64,000 bases of DNA from Methylococcus geothermalis (GTDB lineage: Bacteria > Pseudomonadota > Gammaproteobacteria > Methylococcales > Methylococcaceae). Below are positions 55,897-64,000 of this stretch, one piece after another. The stretch spans positions 2,928,501-2,992,500 of the forward strand of contig NZ_CP046565.1 of assembly GCF_012769535.1 (NCBI RefSeq), given 5' to 3'. The notes beneath the pieces are model-generated. The model was not told where the DNA came from. It saw only the letters and a list, made by a program, of their open reading frames with translations, and did no database searches. The first letter of the stretch is position 1, and each line of letters opens with the position of its first letter. The translations under genes and the position numbers were made by a program.

Positions 55897-57378
55897 TCAA
55901 TCTTCGTCGTGCCAGCAAAATCCATCTCGTGATAACAGCTCCGCGGAAGCCGCAGGCCCCCAGGTGCCCGCTGCATACAGCTTAGGTCCTGCCGGATCCG
56001 CCGCCCAGGTGTTAAGAATCGGTTCCACCCAACGCCAAGCCTGCTCCAACTCATCCTGCCGCACGAACAGCGACTGGTTGCCGCGGATAATATCCAGCAA
56101 CAAACGTTCGTACCCTTCCGCCCTCCGCGTGTTGGTCTTGAAGGCGCCGGCAAAGTTCAGATCGAGATACACCGGTTGCAGCTCCATCGTGTCTCCGGGC
56201 TGCTTGGCATACAGGTAAAGACGTATGTATTCGTCGGGTTGCAGACGGATCACCAGCTTGGCCGGTGCCCCCGCGGCTCCCGGCGCCAAGGGGAATATCT
56301 GGTGCGGAACGTCGCGGAAATTGATCACGATTTCAGCCAGCCGGGTAGGCAGCCGCTTGCCCGTGAACAGGTAAAACGGCACCCCCGCCCAGCGCCAATT
56401 TGCAATCTCGGCCTTGATCGCCACGAAGGTTTCAGTCTTGCTGTCGGCAGGTATCCCGGCTTCTTCGACATAAGCGACCGCCGGCTTTCCACGCGACGTG
56501 CCGGCACGATACTGTCCGCGCACGGTTTTCTTGAATACATCCTCCTCGGTGAACGGTATCAGCGATTCCAGCACCTTGAGCTTTTCGTCGCGGATGGCAT
56601 TGGAATCGAGACTGACGGGCGGTTCCATGGCCACGAAGCACAACAATTGCAGCAGATGGTTCTGCACCATATCGCGCAGCGCCCCCGTGCCTTCGTAAAA
56701 CCCGCCACGGCTGCCGATTCCGACTTCCTCGGCGATGGTGATCTGCACATTGCTGATCCATTCCCGCCGCCACAACGGTTCGAACAGCGCGTTGCCAAAC
56801 CGCAGCGCCATCAGGTTCTGCACCGATTCCTTGCCCAGATAATGGTCGATCCGGTAGATCTGGTTTTCCCGATAATGCTTGCCGACCGCCTCGGTGATCG
56901 CGTTGCTGGAGGCAAGGTCATGCCCCAGAGGCTTCTCCAGCACGACCCGGCAGTTCGCCCGGCTGAGCCCCTGCCGGGCCAGATTGTCACAGACGGTGGT
57001 AAAAAACGATGGCGCCACCGACAGGAAGAACACATTCACCTCCGCCGGATTCCGCTCCAGAACCTCCTTCAGTACCGCATACTGGGCGGGCTCTCCGGCA
57101 TCCACCCGGACATACTGCAAGCGGGAGAGGAAGGCGGACCACACGCCGTCGTTCCAGTCCGCCTTCGGAATGAACTCCCGGGCTTTTTCCTCGATCTTCG
57201 CCAGATACATCTCCTGCGTCAGATCCTGCCGACCGAGGCAGTAGATGCGCCCATCCCGAACCAACTGACCGTTCCTGTCGCACTGATACATTCCCGGCAG
57301 GAGCTTGCGGGTGACCAGATCGCCGGTACCGCCAAAAAACACCAGGTTGAATGACTTGGGAAGTTGGAGCTGACTCAT
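55897..57378 (-). CDS. zwf: Glucose-6-phosphate 1-dehydrogenase
   Basis: First step of the oxidative pentose-phosphate and Entner-Doudoroff pathways, making NADPH. 493 residues: nucleotide-binding VFFGGTGDLVTRKLLPGMYQ, VLEKPLGHD, substrate-binding RIDHYLGKESVQNLMALRF and a catalytic His in it, then GTGALRDMVQNHLLQLLCFV. Full length. It stands alone, with 6-phosphogluconate genes not in view. Confidence 0.97.
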   Translation of the reverse strand: MSQLQLPKSFNLVFFGGTGDLVTRKLLPGMYQCDRNGQLVRDGRIYCLGRQDLTQEMYLAKIEEKAREFIPKADWNDGVWSAFLSRLQYVRVDAGEPAQYAVLKEVLERNPAEVNVFFLSVAPSFFTTVCDNLARQGLSRANCRVVLEKPLGHDLASSNAITEAVGKHYRENQIYRIDHYLGKESVQNLMALRFGNALFEPLWRREWISNVQITIAEEVGIGSRGGFYEGTGALRDMVQNHLLQLLCFVAMEPPVSLDSNAIRDEKLKVLESLIPFTEEDVFKKTVRGQYRAGTSRGKPAVAYVEEAGIPADSKTETFVAIKAEIANWRWAGVPFYLFTGKRLPTRLAEIVINFRDVPHQIFPLAPGAAGAPAKLVIRLQPDEYIRLYLYAKQPGDTMELQPVYLDLNFAGAFKTNTRRAEGYERLLLDIIRGNQSLFVRQDELEQAWRWVEPILNTWAADPAGPKLYAAGTWGPAASAELLSRDGFCWHDED

Positions 57379-58135
57379 TGCTTGATCCTCTTCTTATATT
57401 GAGAGACCGATCATCAACCGGCCTCTTTCGGGTGACATCCGATGACCTCCCGGGAAACCGAGCTCCCTTCGACCTCAAATGCTATTCGCCCCGACTCCGG
57501 ACGTCCAATCGAATCGATGCCATCGGTCTCAGCGACGGCTTGTATGAAACGGGCACAGACCGCGGCCGGGCATGCCAGGACGCGCCCCTCACGGTCGGCC
57601 GTTTCCTTTCAGACACATAGCCCCCTTGGCGGACCACGGCTCGATGCGGTCGTTACCGAGGCAGTACCAGGTCATGTCGCATATCCGCATCCTTACCCAA
57701 GCCACCCCCAAAAGCGGATTACAGCGTATGTGACATCACGCTCGAAAACCTTGGTAACGATTTCACCGCGGGTGCTTGCCCGCGAAAGCACCCCACTGGT
57801 GGCAGTCTCCGATGCCATCAGGTTCATATGCCCCACCGGCCCGATCCGGTCCAGAGTCTGCCCGTCCGTGGGCATCGATAGGAAGAACAACGTCAAAGTT
57901 TTCCAATCAGACACTTGAGCCCACCATCCAGCCCCAGGGCACCCGCTGCGGGCCTGCGCCGCCACGGTGTTTCCAGCCCCAAGCACCTTGGCATTGGTTC
58001 TGCTTGCCTAGAACAGACGACCACGACGCCGTCACCTTAGTCCCCAAGCGGGGAGCTCGCGAGGCTCCCGTTGATAGACCGACCTCCACCGAAATCCAGC
58101 GTGTCTGCGGGATGAAATCCTGAATCAGGGAAAAT
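57379..58135. other. Intergenic stretch without recognised gene
   Basis: About 750 bp between zwf and a small lipoprotein gene. Short open frames exist on both strands but none shows a family motif, signal peptide with ribosome-binding site, or convincing codon pattern. The zwf promoter should be in the first 150 bp. Confidence 0.5.
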
Positions 58136-58495
58136 ATGCAAAAAACCAATTCTCGGCTGCCTATACCGATATATATTTCAACACCGGCATTGAAATGGAA
58201 CGCTGCTCCGATCCTCGCAACCTTGTTGTCTGGACTCCCAGCCGGGTGCGTAAGCGACGCGGAACTATTGAAAGAGAATATGAGAATCGCCATCCAGACG
58301 GCGGAACAACGCGCTGCAACGGACTTGGGATGCCCTCACCCCAAGAGCAAAATCGTAAGACCCAAAGAAGTGCCAGGAATCCCTTTGGGTGAGCTTTACA
58401 GCGAGTACGACATCCAGGTCACAGGTTGTGGAAAGCAGATTTCCTATGCCGTCGAATGCCGCGACCAAAGTGTTTGCTCGACAAAGACGAAATAG
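58136..58495 (+). CDS. Hypothetical lipoprotein
   Basis: 119 residues with a hydrophobic leader and lipobox GLPAGC (Cys38). Four further cysteines lie in the mature part (LGCPHP, VTGCGK, VECRDQSVC), suggesting two disulfides. The long polar N-region before the leader suggests the true start may be later (e.g. at LKWNAAPIL). It lies 30 nt before the DUF2490 gene. Confidence 0.55.
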   Translation: MQKTNSRLPIPIYISTPALKWNAAPILATLLSGLPAGCVSDAELLKENMRIAIQTAEQRAATDLGCPHPKSKIVRPKEVPGIPLGELYSEYDIQVTGCGKQISYAVECRDQSVCSTKTK

Positions 58496-58525
58496 CCCGC
58501 CCGATCTCAATAGCAAGGTCACATC

Positions 58526-59242
58526 ATGTCAATGGATACACAGAAAGTTGGAACAGGCTGCTCAGTCGTATTTCTTGCTCTGTTCCCCTATAACGGCGCC
58601 AACGCCGATATAACGACGAACGACTGGGGCAGTTGGGGACAAGTGGTAGCGGAGGGCAATCTCAGCTTTATCGATCCCAGCCTTGAAAAAGGTCGCTTAT
58701 GGCTGGAAGGTCAAATGCGCTGGGACAACGACTGGCAACATTGGTACCAGGGCATGGCACGTGCTGCATTGGGATATTCTCTCAGCGACAGAGCCACACT
58801 ATGGCTCGGCTACACCTACCTGCCCACTCAGAACGTGGGGCAGCCCTATGTAGCCCAGCAGGATGTATGGCCGGCATTCCGCTATGTATTGCCGACCGAT
58901 TTCGGAACGGTGACTTTTCGGACGATGTTCGAGACGAATTTCTTACGAGGCGACCAACCGCGCTACCGTCCTCGGCAGATGCTTCGCTTCATGCGCCCCT
59001 TCGATTTTGAGCCAAGATTGAGCCTGATTGCCTGGGATGAAGTATTCGTGAACATAAACAGCACCTATTGGGGTGGCCAGGCAGGTTTCAATCAGAATCG
59101 CGGATTCATCGGCGGAGGATGGACGTTCGACCCCGGTTTCCGGGTTGAGCTCGGCTATATGAACCAGTATATAGACAGCTCTGACCACCAGCATCAAACC
59201 ATGCATAACCTCATTATGGGGTCTTTGTTCATCGGGTTCTGA
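58526..59242 (+). CDS. DUF2490-family outer-membrane beta-barrel
   Basis: 238 residues with a signal peptide ending near ANA(26)|DIT and alternating strands with many Trp/Tyr: RLWLEGQMRWDNDWQHWYQG, ATLWLGYTYLPTQNVG, FRTMFETNFLRG, FRVELGYMNQYI and a C-terminal Phe (SLFIGF). This fits DUF2490, a probable small barrel of unknown cargo. AAGG site seven bases before ATG. Confidence 0.82.
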   Translation: MSMDTQKVGTGCSVVFLALFPYNGANADITTNDWGSWGQVVAEGNLSFIDPSLEKGRLWLEGQMRWDNDWQHWYQGMARAALGYSLSDRATLWLGYTYLPTQNVGQPYVAQQDVWPAFRYVLPTDFGTVTFRTMFETNFLRGDQPRYRPRQMLRFMRPFDFEPRLSLIAWDEVFVNINSTYWGGQAGFNQNRGFIGGGWTFDPGFRVELGYMNQYIDSSDHQHQTMHNLIMGSLFIGF

Positions 59243-59390
59243 ACGAGGCGTTTCGGAAATTCCGTCGGCAACCTTTGACGCCCGCCTGACAATCCTGTTG
59301 GCGTGATAGGTATCCCCCAGCGAAATCAAAGTGATCCGACCGTCAAACCCGGCGAAATAGCCCGTCCGGTCTCGATCGAAGCCGGCCGTT

Positions 59391-59909
59391 TCAAAACGGC
59401 ACGTCGTCGTCGAATCCCTCGTCGAATTGGCTGCTTCCGGCGCCGCTTCCGCCGGTGCCGCCGCCGTATCCGCCACCCGGGCTGCGTGGCTTGGCCCCGC
59501 CGGCCGGCGGGGCGTCCCAGTCCGGTTCACCCGCGCCCATTCCTCCGCCGCCCCCCATGCCCCCGCCGGCGCGGTCGAGCATCTGCATTTCATTGCCGAT
59601 GATTTCGGTGGTGTAGCGATCCTGGCCGGTGTTCTTGTCCTGCCATTTTCGGGTCCGAAGGCTCCCTTCAATGTAGACCTTGCTGCCTTTCTTCAGGTAC
59701 TCGCCGGCGATTTCGGCCAGGCGGCGGTACATCACCACGCTGTGCCATTCGGTGCGCTCCTGGGTCTGACCGGTCTGCTGATCCTTCCAGGATTCGCTGG
59801 TGGCGATGCGCAGATTGGCGACCGCGCCGCCGTTCGGCATGTAACGCACTTCCGGGTCTGCGCCCAGATTGCCGATGAGTATGACTTTGTTGACGCCTCG
59901 ACTGGCCAT
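59391..59909 (-). CDS. ssb: Single-stranded DNA-binding protein
   Basis: 172 residues. Starts [20 protein letters not shown] with an OB fold ([20 protein letters not shown]), a Gly-rich linker and the acidic tip FDDDVPF that recruits repair and replication proteins. It follows a YajR-like MFS gene and is opposite uvrA, the usual ssb-MFS-uvrA arrangement in this bacterial group. Confidence 0.97.
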   Translation of the reverse strand: MASRGVNKVILIGNLGADPEVRYMPNGGAVANLRIATSESWKDQQTGQTQERTEWHSVVMYRRLAEIAGEYLKKGSKVYIEGSLRTRKWQDKNTGQDRYTTEIIGNEMQMLDRAGGGMGGGGGMGAGEPDWDAPPAGGAKPRSPGGGYGGGTGGSGAGSSQFDEGFDDDVPF

Positions 59910-59941
59910 GGTTGATTCTCCGTTGTAAGTCCGGGCGGCGG

Positions 59942-61336
59942 CTACGCGCGCGCCGCTTCATTGAGTACTGATTCGAGCAGGCTCCGATCCAGCCGCTCCC
60001 GTTCGATCTTGAGATAGACCACGCCATCGTCGGGAACGACCACGGCATCGGCGATACCGGGGACGCCGCGCAAGCGCGCCGAGAGATCGGTCGCCGCGCT
60101 GGCACTGATTTCCCCCAGATTGACCATGAGGCTGCTCAGGTGCCGCGGCTTCTCCATGCCGAAGGCGACCGCCAGCCACAGCAAGGCCATGGCGGCGCAG
60201 AACAGGAACACTGCCGGAATGCCGTAATGCCCCTGTATCCAGCCCCCCCCGGCGCCGCCCACGAAGGCGCCGAGGAACTGGGTCGTGGAATACACGCCCA
60301 TGGCCGTACCCTTGAGGTCGGGCGGAGCCACCTTGGAAACCATCGAGGGCAAGGTCGCCTCCAGCAGGTTGAAGCCGGTGAAAAACAGGTACAGCAGCAC
60401 GCCGATGCCAAAAGTGGTCGGAACGAGACCGGCGAGGCCCGCGTCGACAGCGGCCGTCAGCAGAATGAAGGCCAGAAACACCGGCTTCATCTGCCGTTTC
60501 TTCTCCGCCACGATCACGAAGGGCACCATGCTGACCATCGACAGCACGAACACCGGCAGATAGATTTTCCAGTGTTCCGGCATGTCCATGTGCAATTGGT
60601 CGCGCAAAATCAGAGGCAGGGCGACGAAGGTCGCGGTCAGGATGGCATGCAGGGCGAAGATGCCGACATCCAGCCGCACCAGCTCCGGATTGGCCAGCAC
60701 GCTGGCAAAGCGCGCGGGCTGCGCCTCGGTATCGCGGTGGAAGCGGAGCAGGCGCGGTGTGGGCACCGCGGTGTAAAGCACGACGATGCCGAGCAGCGCC
60801 AGCCCGGCGACGGCCCAGAAGATGCCCTTGACGCCGATCCAGCCGGCCAGCACCGGCCCCGCTACCATCGAAAAGGCGAACGAAATCCCGATACTGATGC
60901 CGATCAGCGCCATCGCCTTGGTGCGGTGTTCCTCCTGGGTGAGGTCGGCGGCCAGCGCCATGACCACACCGGCAACGGCGCCTGCGCCCTGTAGCGCCCG
61001 GCCGGCGACGATGCCGTAGATCGAATCCGTCACGGCCGCCATGACGCTACCGGCCGTGAACATCAGAAGGCCGATGACGATCAGCGGCTTGCGCCCGAAA
61101 CGGTCGGACCAGATGCCGAAAGGGATCTGGAAGATCGCTTGGGTGAGCCCGTAGGCACTGATGGCCAGGCCGATCAAGGCCGGCGTCGCGTCGGGCAAGT
61201 CTCGCGCATAGATCGAGAACACCGGCAGGATCAGGAACAGACCCAGCATGCGGAACATGTAGATCGCCGCGAGCGAAATGGCAGCCCGGATTTCGGCGCG
61301 GGTCATCGGGCTGTCGATGTCGATGGTATGGCGCAC
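59942..61336 (-). CDS. MFS transporter, YajR-like with C-terminal YAM-type domain
   Basis: 464 residues. Twelve membrane segments; motif A is [17 protein letters not shown]. The C-terminal about 65 residues ([30 protein letters not shown]) resemble the ferredoxin-like YAM domain of E. coli YajR. GTG 61336 has GGAG eight bases upstream, so it is preferred over the later ATG. Substrate unknown; possible drug or small-molecule efflux. Lies between ssb and uvrA. Confidence 0.87.
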   Translation of the reverse strand: MRHTIDIDSPMTRAEIRAAISLAAIYMFRMLGLFLILPVFSIYARDLPDATPALIGLAISAYGLTQAIFQIPFGIWSDRFGRKPLIVIGLLMFTAGSVMAAVTDSIYGIVAGRALQGAGAVAGVVMALAADLTQEEHRTKAMALIGISIGISFAFSMVAGPVLAGWIGVKGIFWAVAGLALLGIVVLYTAVPTPRLLRFHRDTEAQPARFASVLANPELVRLDVGIFALHAILTATFVALPLILRDQLHMDMPEHWKIYLPVFVLSMVSMVPFVIVAEKKRQMKPVFLAFILLTAAVDAGLAGLVPTTFGIGVLLYLFFTGFNLLEATLPSMVSKVAPPDLKGTAMGVYSTTQFLGAFVGGAGGGWIQGHYGIPAVFLFCAAMALLWLAVAFGMEKPRHLSSLMVNLGEISASAATDLSARLRGVPGIADAVVVPDDGVVYLKIERERLDRSLLESVLNEAARA

Positions 61337-61609
61337 GAGTGCGTCTCCTTGAAGGCGCTTCGAAACACCTTATGGTATCAGCTTCGCCGGGGTCTGGCGT
61401 GGGCGGCAGGTGGCGATTCGTAAGACGGTGCGAAATGTTGCATCGCGCCGTGCGAGCGCATCGTTCGCTCAGGTTGCTGCCAGCATTTCCGCCACGGCCC
61501 GAGGCCCGACGATGTCCACGCCGGGTTTGACGGGATGGCGCTGGTCCCCGGCTTTGCCAAAGCGCACCCAAAGCCCTTATATTCGGATGTTTGACCACGC
61601 AGCGAGCGC

Positions 61610-64000
61610 ATGGACCTCATCAGTATCCGGGGCGCCAGAACCCACAATCTCAAGAACATCGACCTCGATCTTCCCCGCGACAAGCTGATCGTGATCACCG
61701 GATTGTCGGGCTCGGGCAAGTCCTCGCTGGCTTTCGACACGATCTACGCGGAAGGCCAGCGGCGCTACGTCGAATCGCTCTCGGCCTACGCCCGCCAGTT
61801 CCTGTCGATGATGGAAAAGCCGGACGTCGACCACATCGAGGGGCTGTCGCCGGCGATCTCCATCGAGCAGAAATCGACCTCGCATAATCCGCGCTCCACC
61901 GTCGGCACCATCACCGAAATCTACGACTATCTGCGCCTGCTGTTCGCCCGGGCCGGGATTCCCCGCTGCCCGGAGCACGGTGTGTCACTGGAGGCGCAGA
62001 CCATCAGCCAGATGGTAGACCACATCCTGGCCCAGCCCGAGGGATCGCGCTGGATGCTGCTGGCGCCGGTGGTGAGCGAGCGCAAGGGCGAACATGTGCA
62101 GGTGCTGGAAGAGCTGCGGGGACGCGGCTTCATCCGTGCCCGTATCGACGGCGCGGTGTACGAGCTGGACGAGCCGCCCAAGCTCGACCTGCGCAAGAAG
62201 CACAGCATCGAGGTGATCGTCGACCGCTTCAAGGTGCGGGCCGACCTGGCCCTGCGCCTGGCCGAGTCGTTCGAGACCGCGCTCAAGCTGGCCGACGGCA
62301 TCGCCATCGCCGCCTCCATGGACGACGAGGCCCTGGAGATCGTCTATTCGGACAAATACGCCTGTCCGCATTGCGGCTATTCGCTGAGCGAGCTCGAACC
62401 GCGGATTTTCTCGTTCAACAACCCGCGCGGCGCCTGCCCCGAATGCGACGGCCTGGGCGTCAAGCAGTATTTCGATCCCGCGCTGATCGTCCACAATCCG
62501 GAACTGAGCCTGGCCGGCGGCGCGGTGCGCGGCTGGGACCGGCGCAATGCCTATTACTATGGCATGATCCAGTCGCTGGCCGAGCACTACGGCTTCGATC
62601 CGGAGGAACCGTTTTCCAGCCTGCCCCTGCATGTGCGGGAGGTGATCCTCCACGGCAGCGGCAGCGAGGTGATTCCGTTCAAAGTGCTGTCGCCGCGCGG
62701 CACGGCGCTGGTCCAGCGCTACACCTTCGAGGGAGTGATCCCGGTGATGGAACGGCGCTATCGCGAGACCGATTCCACCCTGGTGCGCGAGGAGCTGGCC
62801 AAGTACCTGTCGAGCAAGCCCTGCCCGGCCTGCGAAGGCACCCGCCTCAACCGCGGCGCCCGCCACGTCTTTATAGGCGACACCAACTTGCCGGGGCTGA
62901 CCCATCTGCCGGTCCGGCGCGTGTTGGAGTTCTTCGACGGGCTCGAAATGAGCGGGCGGCGCGGCGAGGTGGCGGCCAAGATCGTCAAGGAGATCCGCGC
63001 CCGGCTCCAGTTCCTCATCAACGTCGGCCTGGACTACCTCAGCCTGGACCGCAGCGCCGACACTCTCTCCGGCGGCGAGGCCCAGCGCATCCGTCTGGCC
63101 AGCCAGGTCGGCGCCGGCCTGGTCGGCGTCATGTACGTGCTGGACGAACCCTCCATCGGCCTGCACCAGCGCGACAACCAGCGGCTGCTGGACACATTGA
63201 TCCGGCTGCGCGACATCGGCAACACCGTGATCGTGGTCGAGCACGACGAAGACGCGATCCGGCTGGCCGATCACGTGGTCGACATCGGCCCCGGCGCCGG
63301 CGTGCACGGCGGCCAGGTCATCGCCCAGGGCACGCCGGAAGACGTGATGGCCGCGCCGGAATCGCTCACCGGCCAGTACCTCTCCGGCCAGCGCCGCATC
63401 GCCGTGCCGACCCGGCGCAATCCGCCCGATCCCAAACGCCGGCTGACAGTGCGCGGCGCCGGGGCCAACAACCTCAAATCGCTCGACGTGTCGATCCCGG
63501 TCGGCCTCTTGGTCTGCGTGACCGGCGTATCCGGCTCCGGCAAGTCGACCCTGGTCAACGACACCCTCTACCCCGCCGCCGCCCGTGAACTCAACGGCGC
63601 CTCGCTGACCCCGGCATCCTGTAGCGGGATCGAAGGGCTGGAGCACTTCGACAAGGTGGTCGACATCGACCAGAGCCCGATCGGCCGCACGCCGCGCTCC
63701 AATCCGGCCACCTACACCGGATTGTTCACCCCCATCCGCGAGCTGTTCGCGGCGACCCCGGAAGCGCGCTCGCGCGGCTACACGCCGGGCCGCTTCAGCT
63801 TCAACGTCAAGGGCGGACGCTGCGAGGCCTGCGCCGGCGACGGCGTCATCAAAGTGGAAATGCACTTCCTGCCCGACGTGTTCGTGCATTGCGACGTCTG
63901 CAAGGGCCAGCGCTACAACCGCGAAACCCTGGAAATCCGCTTCAAGGGCAAGACCATCCACGAAGTGCTGGCGATGACGGTCGAAGAGGCCGCGGCGTTC
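61610..64000 (+). CDS. uvrA: UvrABC excinuclease subunit A (3' end off window)
   Basis: DNA-damage recognition ATPase of nucleotide excision repair. 797 codons are present of about 940. Starts [20 protein letters not shown] with Walker [10 protein letters not shown], the first zinc finger CPHCGY...CPECDG, signature [16 protein letters not shown], Walker [14 protein letters not shown]; then the second Walker [10 protein letters not shown] and second zinc finger CEACAGDG...CDVCKGQRY. The second signature is cut off. Confidence 0.98.
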   Translation, partial: MDLISIRGARTHNLKNIDLDLPRDKLIVITGLSGSGKSSLAFDTIYAEGQRRYVESLSAYARQFLSMMEKPDVDHIEGLSPAISIEQKSTSHNPRSTVGTITEIYDYLRLLFARAGIPRCPEHGVSLEAQTISQMVDHILAQPEGSRWMLLAPVVSERKGEHVQVLEELRGRGFIRARIDGAVYELDEPPKLDLRKKHSIEVIVDRFKVRADLALRLAESFETALKLADGIAIAASMDDEALEIVYSDKYACPHCGYSLSELEPRIFSFNNPRGACPECDGLGVKQYFDPALIVHNPELSLAGGAVRGWDRRNAYYYGMIQSLAEHYGFDPEEPFSSLPLHVREVILHGSGSEVIPFKVLSPRGTALVQRYTFEGVIPVMERRYRETDSTLVREELAKYLSSKPCPACEGTRLNRGARHVFIGDTNLPGLTHLPVRRVLEFFDGLEMSGRRGEVAAKIVKEIRARLQFLINVGLDYLSLDRSADTLSGGEAQRIRLASQVGAGLVGVMYVLDEPSIGLHQRDNQRLLDTLIRLRDIGNTVIVVEHDEDAIRLADHVVDIGPGAGVHGGQVIAQGTPEDVMAAPESLTGQYLSGQRRIAVPTRRNPPDPKRRLTVRGAGANNLKSLDVSIPVGLLVCVTGVSGSGKSTLVNDTLYPAAARELNGASLTPASCSGIEGLEHFDKVVDIDQSPIGRTPRSNPATYTGLFTPIRELFAATPEARSRGYTPGRFSFNVKGGRCEACAGDGVIKVEMHFLPDVFVHCDVCKGQRYNRETLEIRFKGKTIHEVLAMTVEEAAAF

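Noticed and set aside
57693-57986. 97-residue minus-strand open frame in the zwf upstream gap
   Set aside because: No ribosome-binding site, signal or family motif; the reading could be chance.

Overview
The window looks like chromosome of a high-GC gammaproteobacterial methanotroph, most likely Methylococcus capsulatus or a close relative. The identification rests on a cytochrome P460 gene with CMGCH heme motif and a lysine at residue 78, a methylotroph methylene-tetrahydromethanopterin dehydrogenase (mtdB) divergent from a methenyl-tetrahydrofolate cyclohydrolase (fchA), and ordinary gammaproteobacterial housekeeping order elsewhere. No database could be searched, so names come from recognised motifs and gene order.

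Layout. 1-8.8 kb (minus strand): a proteostasis cluster, tig-clpP-clpX-lon-hupB, followed by tRNA-Val, tRNA-Asp and ppiD (cut by the window edge), with tRNA-Leu upstream of tig. 8.9-15.8 kb: a CPBP membrane protease, a class II aldolase-like protein, a small secreted protein, cytochrome P460, an FKBP lipoprotein, several small conserved genes, a NUDIX hydrolase and the gluQ-dksA pair. 15.9-31.9 kb: an accessory region full of insertion sequences (ISNCY-like, IS91, IS3, three IS5-type and IS630 elements), with a two-component system, a DUF3060 lipoprotein, a methyltransferase-like membrane protein, broken genes and what look like integron gene cassettes with attC sites. 32-42.2 kb (minus): a cyclophilin gene, then a five-gene operon of DabA plus one NuoL-like and three NuoM-like subunits, a likely inorganic-carbon uptake machine. 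42.4-47.7 kb: gltX-cysS, mtdB/fchA and five tRNA genes. 47.7-52.2 kb: decayed integrase and transposase, a cyclase-family lipoprotein, a broken methyltransferase and a diguanylate cyclase. 52.3-64 kb: small lipoprotein and membrane genes, an HxlR regulator overlapping a FabF-type synthase, a GFA-family protein, zwf, a DUF2490 barrel, ssb, a YajR-like MFS transporter and the 5' part of uvrA.

How parts work together. The Dab operon would supply bicarbonate/CO2 to a cell that also oxidises C1 units through the mtdB (H4MPT) and fchA (H4F) branches and makes NADPH through Zwf. Cytochrome P460 handles hydroxylamine formed when methane monooxygenase co-oxidises ammonia.

The most informative non-housekeeping structure is at 26.07-31.87 kb. 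An ISL2-type element, itself split by two IS5-type elements with clear duplications, sits in the last codons of a yecR-like cassette gene. Removing it restores the reading frame and leads straight into an attC-like hairpin and a second cassette. Several genes in the accessory zones keep both ends but have lost their middles.
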